Shown: piece by piece, positions 23,411 to 32,575 of the stretch
Position numbering within the stretch: position 1 is the first letter of the stretch
How the letters are laid out: the number at the start of each line of letters is the position of its first letter
DNA from: Clostridium sp. CAG:590
GTDB lineage: Bacteria > Bacillota > Clostridia > Lachnospirales > Lachnospiraceae
Assembly (NCBI GenBank): GCA_000431135.1
Contig: HF987823.1
Span: 17,744 to 58,207 of the forward strand
DNA: 40,464 bases
Direction of reading: 5' to 3'
The notes under the pieces: model-generated
The model's database searches: none
What the model saw: the letters and a program-made list of their open reading frames with translations, nothing else
Told to the model about the DNA's origin: nothing
Translations under genes and position numbers: made by a program

Positions 23411-24232
23411 ATGAAAACAATTCTGGAGAATGTGCGAAAGAAGACACCATTAGTGCATTTTATTACCAACTATGTAACGGTAAATGATGTTGCCAACATG
23501 ATGTTAGCCTGTGGTGGCTCACCGATCATGAGTGATGATAAGAAGGATGTAGAAGATATTACCTCAATCTGTAATGCGTTAGTCATTAACATTGGAACTT
23601 TGAATGAAAGATCCATTGAATCCATGATCTTAGCGGGAAAGAAAGCAAATGCATTAGGACATCCGGTCATTCTTGATCCGGTTGGAGCAGGTGCATCGAA
23701 GTTTCGTACAGAGACAACTTTTCGTTTGATGAAGGAAATTCAGTTTGCAGTGATCCGTGGCAATATTTCAGAGATTAAGACTGTATATTCCGGAAGCGGA
23801 TCTACAAAGGGCGTGGATGCAGATGTAGCAGATACCGTTACAGATGATAATCTTGCAGATACCGCGGAATTTGCGAAAGAACTGAGCAAAACAACCGGAG
23901 CTATCATTGCGATTACCGGAGCCATTGATGTGATTGCAGATGCAGAACATGCATATGCAACGAGAAATGGTGTGGCAGACATGTCAAAGATTACAGGAAC
24001 AGGATGTATGTTAGATGGTGTGATTGCCGGATATGTAGCAGCTAATATGGAGAATCCGACAAATGCAGTAGTAGCGGCGATTGCTGCGGAAGGCTTGTGC
24101 GGTGAAATTGCAGGGGCAAAAGTGCAGGCTGAGGGAAGCGGAACATCCAGCCTGCGTATGTATCTGATCGATGCCATGAGCCGGTTAGATGGCGAAACGC
24201 TGGTACATGGTGCAAAAGTAGAAGAGATATAA
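23411..24232 (+). CDS. thiM: Hydroxyethylthiazole kinase
   Basis: Phosphorylates salvaged 4-methyl-5-hydroxyethylthiazole. It has 273 residues. Family blocks: TPLVHFITNYVTVNDVANMM, LACGGSPIMSDD, HPVILDPVGAGASKFRTET, IRGNISEI, and the catalytic GTGCMLDGVIAGYVA, where the cysteine and the GTG anion hole are kept. AAAGGA is six bases before the ATG. It is second in the thi operon, separated from thiC by the palindromic element. Its presence, with no thiG/thiH/thiS here, points to thiazole salvage. Confidence 0.96.
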   Translation: MKTILENVRKKTPLVHFITNYVTVNDVANMMLACGGSPIMSDDKKDVEDITSICNALVINIGTLNERSIESMILAGKKANALGHPVILDPVGAGASKFRTETTFRLMKEIQFAVIRGNISEIKTVYSGSGSTKGVDADVADTVTDDNLADTAEFAKELSKTTGAIIAITGAIDVIADAEHAYATRNGVADMSKITGTGCMLDGVIAGYVAANMENPTNAVVAAIAAEGLCGEIAGAKVQAEGSGTSSLRMYLIDAMSRLDGETLVHGAKVEEI

Positions 24233-24235
24233 AAG

Positions 24236-24282
24236 ATATGCCGGATGAATCCAGTCAAGAGATGGGAAAACATCCGGCATAT
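24236..24282 (+). promoter_or_regulatory. Perfect hairpin between thiM and thiE
   Basis: ATATGCCGGATG (24236-24247) and CATCCGGCATAT (24271-24282) form a perfect 12-base stem with a 23-base loop. It begins four bases past the thiM stop. The following tail (GGTATTTTG) is a poor terminator, so it may be an RNA-stability or attenuation element inside the operon. Confidence 0.6.
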
Positions 24283-24308
24283 GGTATTTTGAGAAAGAAG
24301 GAAAGAAT

Positions 24309-24965
24309 ATGAAAGCATTTAGTAAAGAAGAGATCAGGAAAGCAATGTGTTTGTATGCTGTAACGGATTCTATGTGGCTGAATGGACGGACGTTGCCCGA
24401 AGTAGTGAAAGAATCTCTGGAAGGGGGAGCCACTTTTATACAGATCCGTGAGAAGAATCTTGCATATCCGGAATTTGTAAAATTGGCCACAGAGGTGAAA
24501 ACAATTACAGATGCATACCATGTTCCATATGTAGTAGATGATGATGTAGAACTTGCCAAAGAGATTGATGCAGACGGAGTTCATATTGGTCAGAGTGATC
24601 TGGCACTCGTGGAAGCACGCAGGATGTTAGGACAGGATAAGATCATTGGTGTATCTGCACATACGGTTGCAGAAGCAATTGAGGCAGAAAAAAATGGGGC
24701 AGATTATCTTGGAGTAGGTTCTGTTTTTACAACTTCTACAAAGTTAGATGCAGAAGCGGTATCATTTGCTACACTCAAAGAAATATGCGAGGCTGTTTCC
24801 ATACCGGTTGTTGCCATTGGTGGCATTCAGAAAGATAATATGCTACAATTAAAAGGTTCCCATGTAAATGGTGTAGCGGTTGTATCTGCTATCTTTGCGG
24901 CACCGGATATTCGGAAAGCAACACAACAACTTCGTGCAGTTGCAGATGAATTGGTTGCTAAGTAG
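24309..24965 (+). CDS. thiE: Thiamine-phosphate synthase
   Basis: Joins HMP-pyrophosphate to thiazole phosphate. It has 218 residues. Blocks: LYAVTDSMWL, GGATFIQIREKNL (pyrophosphate-binding QxREK), VPYVVDDDVELAKEIDADGV, HIGQSDLALVEARRML, IGVSAHTVAEAIEAEKNGAD, YLGVGSVFTTSTK and VAIGGI. All are typical. The unusual point is the first motif position, VTDSMWL instead of the more common ITDRxL. A purine-rich AAGGAAAG site precedes the ATG. Confidence 0.96.
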   Translation: MKAFSKEEIRKAMCLYAVTDSMWLNGRTLPEVVKESLEGGATFIQIREKNLAYPEFVKLATEVKTITDAYHVPYVVDDDVELAKEIDADGVHIGQSDLALVEARRMLGQDKIIGVSAHTVAEAIEAEKNGADYLGVGSVFTTSTKLDAEAVSFATLKEICEAVSIPVVAIGGIQKDNMLQLKGSHVNGVAVVSAIFAAPDIRKATQQLRAVADELVAK

Positions 24966-24995
24966 GGACAGTTACGAAAAGGAAGGTGCAAATGT

Positions 24996-25787
24996 ATGCA
25001 TACAATATTAAGTATAGCAGGTTCTGATTCCAGTGGCGGTGCAGGGATTCAGGCAGATTTAAAGACTATTACATCATTAGGGGAGTACGGAATGACGGCG
25101 ATTACGGCATTGACTGCGCAGAATACGACCGGGGTACAAGGCGTGGAAGCAGTTTCCGTACAGATGGTAAAAGCACAGATTGATTCGGTATTTCAGGATA
25201 TTCGTCCGGAAGCAGTGAAATTAGGAATGATCGCTACGCCGGATATTATGGAAGCAATTTGTGAAAAATTAGATGAGTACGAAGCGGATAATATTGTTGT
25301 AGATCCGGTTATGGTTGCAACGAGTGGCAGTAATCTGATGGAGAATCGTACAGTGCGCACGCTGAAGGAGCAGTTAATTCCAAGAGCGGACATTATAACA
25401 CCGAATTTAAGTGAAGCGGAAGTATTAAGTGGTATTACGATTCAGGATCGGACAGATATGGAACAGGCTGCCAAAGAGATTGCAGCGTATTGCAAGGGTG
25501 CCATATTGATCAAGGGGGGACATTTAACGGAGACAGCGGACGATCTGTTATATATGGATGGAGCGATCATCTGGGTATCCGGCAAGCGATATGAGAATGC
25601 AAATACGCATGGTACAGGGTGTACGCTGTCTTCTGCAATTGCTACATTTCTTGCAAAAGGTTATACAATGGAAGAAAGTGTTCGCAAGGCAAAAGAGTAT
25701 GTAGCCGGTGCAATTGCAGCCGGACTGGATTTGGGACATGGCAGAGGACCGCTTATGCACAATTATCGGATGAAAACAGAGGAATAG
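24996..25787 (+). CDS. thiD: Hydroxymethylpyrimidine / phosphomethylpyrimidine kinase
   Basis: Phosphorylates HMP and HMP-P to give the HMP-pyrophosphate used by ThiE. It has 263 residues with LSIAGSDSSGGAGIQADLKT, GEYGMTAITALTAQNTTGV, KLGMI, VVDPVMVATSG, PNLSEAEVL and NTHGTGCTLSSAIATFLAKG, including the catalytic cysteine of the GTGC anion hole. It lies 30 bases after thiE. Its 3' end is nearly joined to nth (four bases), with the nth ribosome site over the thiD stop. Confidence 0.97.
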   Translation: MHTILSIAGSDSSGGAGIQADLKTITSLGEYGMTAITALTAQNTTGVQGVEAVSVQMVKAQIDSVFQDIRPEAVKLGMIATPDIMEAICEKLDEYEADNIVVDPVMVATSGSNLMENRTVRTLKEQLIPRADIITPNLSEAEVLSGITIQDRTDMEQAAKEIAAYCKGAILIKGGHLTETADDLLYMDGAIIWVSGKRYENANTHGTGCTLSSAIATFLAKGYTMEESVRKAKEYVAGAIAAGLDLGHGRGPLMHNYRMKTEE

Positions 25788-25791
25788 ATCA

Positions 25792-26445
25792 ATGGCAGAA
25801 CAAAAGAAACGTTATACAAAGAAACAGCGGGCATTGGATATTATTGAGTTGTTAAAACAGGAATATCCGGATGCCGGATGTACCCTGGAATATGATGATG
25901 CATGGAAATTGTTAGTCAGCGTAAGGTTGGCGGCACAGTGTACAGATGCCAGGGTAAATGTTGTCGTGGAGGGACTATTTGCGAAATATCCGAGTGTTCA
26001 GGATTTGGCAGATGCACCCGTAGAAGATATTGAGGCGATTGTTAAGCCATGTGGTCTTGGAAAAAGCAAGGCAAGGGATATCAGTGCATGTATGAAGATG
26101 TTGCGTGATCAGTATGATTGCAAAGTACCGGAAGATTTTGATGCATTATTGGCGCTGCCGGGAGTCGGACGTAAGAGTGCCAATCTCATTATGGGCGATG
26201 TATTTGGAAAGCCTGCGATTGTTACGGATACACATTGTATTCGGTTAGTGAATCGCATGGGATTAGTAGATGGAATAAAGGAACCCAAAAAGGTGGAGAT
26301 GGCATTATGGAAATTGATACCTTCGGATGAGGGAAGTGATTTTTGTCATCGTCTGGTGTATCATGGACGTGCAGTATGTACGGCGCGTACAACGCCGGAT
26401 TGCGGGAATTGTTGCCTGAAGGATGTATGTAAGAAGATTATTTAG
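25792..26445 (+). CDS. nth: Endonuclease III (DNA glycosylase/AP lyase)
   Basis: Removes oxidised pyrimidines and cuts AP sites. It has 217 residues. The helix-hairpin-helix LLALPGVGRKSANLIMGDVF carries the catalytic lysine, and IVTDTHCIRLVNRMG the catalytic aspartate. The iron-sulfur cluster loop is CTARTTPDCGNCCLKDVC, four ligands spaced CX7CX2CX5C, one residue longer than the classic CX6CX2CX5C. It starts four bases past thiD and probably shares the TPP-controlled transcript, though a promoter inside thiD cannot be excluded. Confidence 0.95.
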   Translation: MAEQKKRYTKKQRALDIIELLKQEYPDAGCTLEYDDAWKLLVSVRLAAQCTDARVNVVVEGLFAKYPSVQDLADAPVEDIEAIVKPCGLGKSKARDISACMKMLRDQYDCKVPEDFDALLALPGVGRKSANLIMGDVFGKPAIVTDTHCIRLVNRMGLVDGIKEPKKVEMALWKLIPSDEGSDFCHRLVYHGRAVCTARTTPDCGNCCLKDVCKKII

Positions 26446-26491
26446 GATATATAGAGTAGAGTGTTGTTATAGGCAGTAGAAGAGGATAAGA

Positions 26492-27541
26492 ATGGAAGAG
26501 AGAGAACAGGTGCATAAGCGCCGTAAACGATATAGTGGAACACATCCAAAAACATTTGCAGAGAAATACAAAGAACAGAATCCGGAAAAGTATCAGGATA
26601 CAATTGAAAAGGTAATCCGTAAGGGAAGTACCCCTGCGGGAATGCATATTTCGATCATGGTGCAGGAGATCTTAGATGTATTGAAGATTCAACCGGGAGA
26701 ACAAGGGTTAGATGCAACGCTTGGATATGGAGGGCATACCAAAGCAATGCTGGAATGTCTGCAAGGGCGAGGTCATATTTATGCGTTGGATGTAGATCCG
26801 ATTGAGAGTAAGAAGACGAAACAGCGTTTAGCGGATAAGGGGTATGGAGAGCAAATCCTGACCATCCGACAGATGAATTTTGCTAATATAGCACAGTTGT
26901 CCGAAGAGGTTGGAAAGTTTGATTTTGTATTGGCAGATCTTGGTGTATCTTCCATGCAGATTGACAATCCGGAACGGGGATTTACTTATAAAGCGGAAGG
27001 ACCGTTGGATTTGCGATTGAATCCGGAACAGGGAACACCGGCATACGAACGTTTGAATGAAGTGACAGAAGAAGAACTGATCGGGATGTTGCAGGAGAAT
27101 TCAGATGAGCCATATGCGGTAGAGATTGCAGCTAAGGTTACGGATTGGAAGCGAAAGAAACGGGCTGTTCATACGACAACGGATTTTAAGAATGTGATTG
27201 AGGAGGCATTGGGCTTTGTTCCGCAGGCGGAACGAAAGGAAGCAGTGAAGAAATCCTGTCAGAGATGTTTTCAGGCATTGCGGATCGATGTAAACAGTGA
27301 GTTTGAAGTATTATATAGTTTTCTGGATAGTCTGCCGGATGTATTGGCTCCGGGAGCGAGAGTGGCAATCCTTACATTCCATTCCGGTGAGGATCGTCTT
27401 GTGAAGAAGGCATTTAAGCAGGGGAAGAAACAGGGAATCTACTCAGAGATTTCAGAGGATGTAACACGTCCTTCTACGGAGGAGTGCAACCGGAATCCAA
27501 GAGCACGTTCGACAAAACTACGCTGGGCGATAAAAGCGTAA
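26492..27541 (+). CDS. RsmH/MraW-like methyltransferase (probable paralogue)
   Basis: A 349-residue SAM methyltransferase of the RsmH family, which methylates N4 of C1402 in 16S rRNA. Visible blocks: GLDATLGYGGHTKAMLECLQ (SAM loop), YALDVDP, VLADLGVSSMQIDNPERGFT, GPLDLRLNPEQGTPA, CFQALRIDVNSEFEVLYSFL, ILTFHSGEDRLVKKAF and RNPRARSTKLR. Two things differ from the cell-division-cluster enzyme. There is a basic N-terminal extension of about 45 residues (HKRRKRYSGTHPKTFAEKYK), and the normal HxPVLLxE start reads HISIMVQE. The location beside nth rather than with ftsL/mraZ also suggests a second, specialised copy. AGAGGAT precedes the ATG. Confidence 0.88.
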   Translation: MEEREQVHKRRKRYSGTHPKTFAEKYKEQNPEKYQDTIEKVIRKGSTPAGMHISIMVQEILDVLKIQPGEQGLDATLGYGGHTKAMLECLQGRGHIYALDVDPIESKKTKQRLADKGYGEQILTIRQMNFANIAQLSEEVGKFDFVLADLGVSSMQIDNPERGFTYKAEGPLDLRLNPEQGTPAYERLNEVTEEELIGMLQENSDEPYAVEIAAKVTDWKRKKRAVHTTTDFKNVIEEALGFVPQAERKEAVKKSCQRCFQALRIDVNSEFEVLYSFLDSLPDVLAPGARVAILTFHSGEDRLVKKAFKQGKKQGIYSEISEDVTRPSTEECNRNPRARSTKLRWAIKA

Positions 27542-27611
27542 ATGTGTACAAACTACAACGATCCAGAACCGGGTGACAACCTATGTAAATGAGATCCGAT
27601 AAGTGTATTTC

Positions 27612-28523
27612 TCATGCGTTTGATTTGCGAACAGCCTGCATGGCGACAACTTGTATGGCACCTAAGATACAGACAAATCCAAGAATATCGATTTTGGTGA
27701 AAGTGACATTTGCAAGGAAAAATGCAAGAATAGCACTGACAACAGGTTCCACTGTGGCGAACAGACTTGCTTTTACATTTCCTAGCAGACGTACACCGAA
27801 TCCGTAGATTAAAAATGGAATTAAAGTACCGAATATTGCAATTGCAGTAACAAGCAGAGCAGAATATGGTGTAAATGAAACATGAACAGCATAGCTTTTG
27901 GTAATGATACACATAAGGATTCCGGCAAGGAGAAAACCCCAACCGGTCACGGCGAAAATGCTATAATGGTTATGGAGTTTTTGCGGAGATACCGTATAAA
28001 TGACAAAAGCAACTGCGGAAGAAAGCCCCCATGCAAGAGCTGCCTTAGAGATACTTAATGTATGCAGATTACCATGGGTGGAAATCAAAACAATCCCTAA
28101 GAAAGCAGATATGATCGCAAAAATCTCCTGGGTAGATGGCATTTTCTTCATATATAAGGAAGTATAGAGTAACATAAGGATTGGATAGGTGTATTGCAGG
28201 ACTGTGCCGGTGGCTGCATTAGACGCTGCAATGGCAGAAAAATAAGTGTATTGCACAGACATGACTCCGGCAATTGCAAAGAAGAAAAGTCTTATCATTG
28301 CGTTCTTATTTTTCCAGATGGCAAACATGGATGAATCATTTTTTATAATGCAGATAGAGAGGATTCCCACACCGGATACAAGCATACGGATCGTGCTGAC
28401 ATAACCGATCGAGATATCAGTACTCTGGAATAGAAGTTGACCAAGGACACCGCTCAATCCCCATAGGCAACCGGCAAGCAATACGAGGGGAATTCCTATT
28501 AGTTGTTTTTTATGTTCATTCAT
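27612..28523 (-). CDS. EamA/DMT-superfamily transporter
   Basis: A 303-residue membrane protein with ten predicted helices in two EamA halves. It starts QLIGIPLVLLAGCLWGLSGV; the second half begins near SKAALAWGLSSAVAFVIYTV. The conserved ends ATGTVLQYTYPILMLLYTSL and FATVEPVVSAILAFF are seen. Members export amino acids or other metabolites; the substrate is not predictable. AGAAGGTG precedes the ATG. It is convergent with the rsmH-like gene (70 bases between, no convincing terminator) and divergent from clpB. Confidence 0.9.
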   Translation of the reverse strand: MNEHKKQLIGIPLVLLAGCLWGLSGVLGQLLFQSTDISIGYVSTIRMLVSGVGILSICIIKNDSSMFAIWKNKNAMIRLFFFAIAGVMSVQYTYFSAIAASNAATGTVLQYTYPILMLLYTSLYMKKMPSTQEIFAIISAFLGIVLISTHGNLHTLSISKAALAWGLSSAVAFVIYTVSPQKLHNHYSIFAVTGWGFLLAGILMCIITKSYAVHVSFTPYSALLVTAIAIFGTLIPFLIYGFGVRLLGNVKASLFATVEPVVSAILAFFLANVTFTKIDILGFVCILGAIQVVAMQAVRKSNA

Positions 28524-28663
28524 AGTTGCACCTTCTTTTCATTTCTGTAGTCTAATTATTCTGATTGTAAAATCTTTCGATATTGTAGCATAGTCCTTTT
28601 TGAGGGGCAATAAAATTAGCGGAAAACAAAATAAAACAAAGAAAATAAAATTTTCTGACAATT

Positions 28664-28690
28664 TTAGCACTCACCTATTGACAGTGCTAA
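28664..28690. promoter_or_regulatory. CIRCE operator (HrcA binding site)
   Basis: TTAGCACTC-n9-CAGTGCTAA, one mismatch from the CIRCE consensus TTAGCACTC-n9-GAGTGCTAA. It overlaps the -35 box of the clpB promoter, the usual position for HrcA repression. Confidence 0.93.
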
Positions 28691-28706
28691 CAAAAGATGA
28701 TATTCT
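28678..28706 (+). promoter_or_regulatory. Sigma-A promoter of clpB
   Basis: Consensus TTGACA (28678-28683), exactly 17 bases, TATTCT (28701-28706). The -35 lies inside the CIRCE element. Confidence 0.85.
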
Positions 28707-28784
28707 AGCATTGTTCAAGAAAATATTAGTGGTCGGAATAGGAATACTCTAAAATACAGACCACATAGAAAGGTGGGACTTATT

Positions 28785-31361
28785 ATGAACGCAGAGAAAT
28801 TTACGAAAAAATCATTAGAAGTAGTAGAAAATTGCGAGAAGCTTGCCTATGAATACAATAATCAGGAGATTGATCAGGAGCATATTCTATTCAGCTTATT
28901 GACGGTGGAAGAAAGTCTCATTGCCAAACTGATTGAGAAGATGGACATAGATTTGGAGCAATTTTCGAAGGAGGCAGAGAAGCTGGTTGCATACCGGCCG
29001 AAAGTATCCGGTGGTAATCTGTTTACCAGTTCCGATTTTCAGAAGACCTTTGTCAATGCGGAAAAAGAAGCAAAACAGATGGGTGATGAATACATCTCGG
29101 TTGAACATATCTTCCTGGCATTGTTGAAGCATCCGAATAAGGCGTTGAAGGGCTTGTTTGGAGAGTATGGAATTACCGAGGATCGTTTTCTTAAGGTGCT
29201 GGCAGATGTCCGGGGCGGACAACGGGTAGAGAGTGATAATCCGGAAGCAACCTATGACAGTCTGGAGAAATATGGATATGATCTGGTAAAACGTGCAAAG
29301 GAGCAGAAACTGGATCCGGTAATCGGCAGAGATTCAGAGATCCGGAATATTATTCGTATCCTTTCCCGTAAGACAAAGAATAATCCGGTGTTGATCGGTG
29401 AGCCCGGTGTTGGTAAGACAGCAGCAGTAGAAGGATTGGCACAACGTATTGTCAGAGGAGATGTGCCGGAAGGCTTGAAGGATAAGAAGATCTTTGCATT
29501 GGATATGGGTGCATTGATTGCAGGTGCCAAATATCGTGGTGAGTTTGAGGAACGTCTGAAAGCGGTGTTAGATGAGATTAAGAAGTCCAATGGTGAGATC
29601 ATTTTGTTCATTGATGAGCTGCATACGATCGTAGGTGCCGGTAAGACGGATGGTGCATTGGATGCAGGTAATATGTTAAAACCAATGCTTGCAAGAGGTG
29701 AGTTACATTGTATTGGTGCAACAACATTGGATGAATATCGTAAGTATATTGAGACGGATGCTGCATTGGAACGTCGTTTCCAGCCGGTTATGGTAAATGA
29801 ACCAACGGTAGAAGACACGATATCCATTTTGCGAGGCTTGAAGAACCGGTATGAAGTATATCATGGTGTTAAGATAACAGATGGTGCAATTGTTGCAGCA
29901 GCTACACTTTCCAATCGTTATATTACGGATCGTTTCCTACCGGATAAGGCAATCGATCTGGTTGATGAGGCATGCGCTTTGATCAAGACAGAATTGGATT
30001 CCATGCCGGTAGAATTGGATGAGATCCAGCGTCGTATGATGCAGTTAGAGATTGAGGAAGCAGCCCTTAAGAATGAGGAAGACCGGTTGAGTAAAGAACG
30101 ATTAGAGAAGCTACAGGAGGAACTTCGGGAATTGCGTGAGAAGTTTGCTTCGATGAAGGCTGACTGGGACAATGAGAAGAAGGGTGTTGATAAGATCCGG
30201 GAACTCAAGGAAGAGATTGAACAGGTCAATAATGATATTCAGATTGCGCAGCGAGGATATGATCTTAACAAGGCAGCGGAATTACAATATGGTAAATTGC
30301 CACAGTTACAGAAAGAACTTGCAGAATTAGAAGCAAAAGAAAGTGACAAAGAAAAAGCAATGGTGCATGAGAATGTATCGGAAGAAGAAATTGCGGCAAT
30401 TGTATCCAAGTGGACAGGAATTCCGGTATCGAAATTAACCGAAAGCGAGAGAAACAAGACACTGCATTTGGCAGATGCATTGCATACCCGTGTTGTTGGG
30501 CAGGATGAAGCAGTAGAACTGGTTTCCGATTCCATTATCCGTTCAAAAGCAGGGATCAAAGATCCGACTAAGCCAATTGGTTCCTTCCTGTTCTTAGGAC
30601 CAACCGGTGTTGGTAAGACAGAGCTTGCCAAGACACTGGCACAGGCATTGTTTGATAATGAGGCCAATATGGTGCGTATTGATATGAGTGAGTATATGGA
30701 GAAACATTCTGTGGCTCGTCTGATCGGAGCGCCTCCGGGATATGTCGGATATGACGAAGGTGGTCAGTTGACAGAGGCAGTCAGAAGAAAACCATATTCG
30801 GTTGTTTTGTTTGACGAGATCGAGAAGGCGCATCCGGATGTATTCAATGTGTTGTTACAGGTATTGGATGATGGTCGTATCACAGATTCCAAGGGCAAGA
30901 CGGTTGACTTTAAGAATACTATATTGATCATGACATCGAATATTGGATCATCTTATCTGTTGGATGGTATTGGTGAAAATGGTGAGATCACAGAGGATGC
31001 AAAGAATAAAGTCATGGAAGATCTGAGAATGCATTTCAGACCGGAATTCCTGAATCGTTTAGATGAGACGATTATGTTTAAGCCATTAACCAAGGACAAT
31101 ATTGGTAACATTATTGATCTGCTTGTAACCGATCTGAATAAGCGTCTGGCAGATAAGGAATTGACATTGAAGATTACGGATGAGGCAAAGCATTATATTA
31201 TGGATCATGGCTATGATGCCGTTTACGGTGCACGTCCATTGAAACGTTATATTCAGAAGAATGTTGATACATTAGTTGCGAAGTTGATTTTGGCAGGTAA
31301 TGTCGGGGCACAGGATGTGATCACGATTGATGTCAAAGATGATCAGTTGATTGCTTCGTAA
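28785..31361 (+). CDS. clpB: ClpB disaggregase (AAA+ chaperone)
   Basis: An 858-residue Hsp100 protein that extracts polypeptides from aggregates together with DnaK. It has an N-terminal Clp_N repeat domain (about 1-145), first AAA with Walker A GEPGVGKTA (about 205-213) and Walker B ILFIDELHTI, a coiled-coil middle domain (about 395-525, KEDRLSKERLEKLQEELREL-like), and second AAA with GPTGVGKTE and VVLFDEIEKAHPDVF. The C-terminal ClpB_D2 small domain ends the protein. The middle domain marks it as ClpB rather than ClpC. The ATG at 28785 is used, with AAAGGTG upstream; an in-frame ATG four codons earlier overlaps the site. A strong terminator follows. Confidence 0.97.
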   Translation: MNAEKFTKKSLEVVENCEKLAYEYNNQEIDQEHILFSLLTVEESLIAKLIEKMDIDLEQFSKEAEKLVAYRPKVSGGNLFTSSDFQKTFVNAEKEAKQMGDEYISVEHIFLALLKHPNKALKGLFGEYGITEDRFLKVLADVRGGQRVESDNPEATYDSLEKYGYDLVKRAKEQKLDPVIGRDSEIRNIIRILSRKTKNNPVLIGEPGVGKTAAVEGLAQRIVRGDVPEGLKDKKIFALDMGALIAGAKYRGEFEERLKAVLDEIKKSNGEIILFIDELHTIVGAGKTDGALDAGNMLKPMLARGELHCIGATTLDEYRKYIETDAALERRFQPVMVNEPTVEDTISILRGLKNRYEVYHGVKITDGAIVAAATLSNRYITDRFLPDKAIDLVDEACALIKTELDSMPVELDEIQRRMMQLEIEEAALKNEEDRLSKERLEKLQEELRELREKFASMKADWDNEKKGVDKIRELKEEIEQVNNDIQIAQRGYDLNKAAELQYGKLPQLQKELAELEAKESDKEKAMVHENVSEEEIAAIVSKWTGIPVSKLTESERNKTLHLADALHTRVVGQDEAVELVSDSIIRSKAGIKDPTKPIGSFLFLGPTGVGKTELAKTLAQALFDNEANMVRIDMSEYMEKHSVARLIGAPPGYVGYDEGGQLTEAVRRKPYSVVLFDEIEKAHPDVFNVLLQVLDDGRITDSKGKTVDFKNTILIMTSNIGSSYLLDGIGENGEITEDAKNKVMEDLRMHFRPEFLNRLDETIMFKPLTKDNIGNIIDLLVTDLNKRLADKELTLKITDEAKHYIMDHGYDAVYGARPLKRYIQKNVDTLVAKLILAGNVGAQDVITIDVKDDQLIAS

Positions 31362-31368
31362 GAATAGC

Positions 31369-31411
31369 AAAAAAAGCAGGTTATCCCAATTGTGGATAAC
31401 TTGCTTTTTTT
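31369..31411 (+). terminator. Terminator after clpB
   Basis: AAAAAAGCAGGTTATCC pairs with GGATAACTTGCTTTTTT around loop CAATTGT, ending in seven T residues. A strong, symmetric stem. Confidence 0.92.
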
Positions 31412-31535
31412 AAATAATTTCGGTTGTTTATGATGTTGTTTGTTCCAAACCGCCCACACAAGATAATATTTGTGCTACAATGCAGTCATCATATGAATTT
31501 ATGAGATACAGATCAAACAAAGGGAGAAAGAGAGT

Positions 31536-32429
31536 ATGAGAAATTTACGAAAGTCCGCTGCAATATTACTTACGGCGGTAGTGGTGGCAGGAATGCTTGT
31601 GGTGCCGGGAGAGGGTGCGCAGGCAGCAGAATTACAGGAAAATAGTGTTTCGTATAGCACAGAAAATACAACCGCTGTGCAGTGGCTGGACGATAACACG
31701 GCAGAGGAAAAGCAATCGGGGGTTGATCAGATCCAGACAACAGAAAAAGAACAAAAAGGACATATCTATAAGAAAAAAGGAAAATCTTATTATAAATATG
31801 AAGACGGTAAGCTGGCAAAGAAGAAGTTTGTTACTGTTGGGAAAAACACCTGTTATTTCAATAAAAAAGGTGTTATGGAAAAGGGTTGGATGAAAAAGAA
31901 AGGAAATTACTACTATTTTGACCGGCAGACGGGGAAACAGAAATTTAATTGCAAAGTAGACGGAATTAAGATTCGAAAAGATGGGACGGCAAAGCTGTCG
32001 ACCTACACAAAGAATAAGATCGATACGATGATCACGGCCAAGAAGATCATGCAGGCGAATACAAAGACTACAGACAGCAAGCAGAAAAAGCTTAAGAAAG
32101 TATTTAACTGGGTATTAAAACATCCATATAAAAGATACCGGACTTTGAAATCTGTGCAGAGCAAGAAAGGCTGGGAGATTACATTTGCCAATGATATCTA
32201 TAAGAAAGGACAGGGCTGTTGTGTGTCGGAAGCGAGTGCATTTGCTTTTTTGGCACATGAATGTGGATACAAAAATGTATATATCTGTGACGATACAGGG
32301 CATGCATGGACAGAGATAAATGGCAGAGTATATGATACATTGTTTGCAGAGGCAAAGAATTACAATAAGTATTATAATTCGAGTTATGGCAACGCAGGAT
32401 TGCACCGGGTTGGAAAACTGAAGATTTAA
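31536..32429 (+). CDS. Secreted protein: cell-wall-binding-like repeats + transglutaminase-like domain (copy 1)
   Basis: A 297-residue exported protein. The signal peptide runs to about residue 30 (AAILLTAVVVAGMLVVPGEG, then AQAAE). Residues about 76-135 hold aromatic repeats of the choline/glucan-binding type (GKSYYKYEDGKLAKKKFV, CYFNKKGVMEKGWMKKKGNY). The C-terminal domain (about 165-297) resembles a transglutaminase/papain-like fold: GQGCCVSEASAFAFLAHECG with C228/C229, GHAWTEING with H256, and VYDTLF with D267, giving a Cys-His-Asp triad. The role is inferred: a surface peptidase or cross-linker acting on peptidoglycan or surface protein. A paralogue follows directly. Confidence 0.78.
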   Translation: MRNLRKSAAILLTAVVVAGMLVVPGEGAQAAELQENSVSYSTENTTAVQWLDDNTAEEKQSGVDQIQTTEKEQKGHIYKKKGKSYYKYEDGKLAKKKFVTVGKNTCYFNKKGVMEKGWMKKKGNYYYFDRQTGKQKFNCKVDGIKIRKDGTAKLSTYTKNKIDTMITAKKIMQANTKTTDSKQKKLKKVFNWVLKHPYKRYRTLKSVQSKKGWEITFANDIYKKGQGCCVSEASAFAFLAHECGYKNVYICDDTGHAWTEINGRVYDTLFAEAKNYNKYYNSSYGNAGLHRVGKLKI

Positions 32430-32484
32430 TATTTATGTAACAAAAATGTAATAGAAATTTAAGGGAAATTATGGCTTGAATTCG

Positions 32485-32513
32485 TTGATTTTAGGGGACT
32501 TGGGTGCTATACT
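32485..32513 (+). promoter_or_regulatory. Promoter of the second transglutaminase-like gene
   Basis: TTGATT (32485-32490), 17 bases, TATACT (32508-32513). The second copy can thus be transcribed on its own. Confidence 0.65.
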
Positions 32514-32575
32514 CTACATGATAAAAAGAAGTCATCGGATAAGGTGATAATGACATAGAACAAAGGAGAAAAAAC

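Noticed and set aside
23740..24318. Long minus-strand open frame opposite thiM
   Set aside because: It is the reverse of a conserved enzyme, has a composition typical of antisense frames and no ribosome site; similar frames lie opposite clpB and hem genes.
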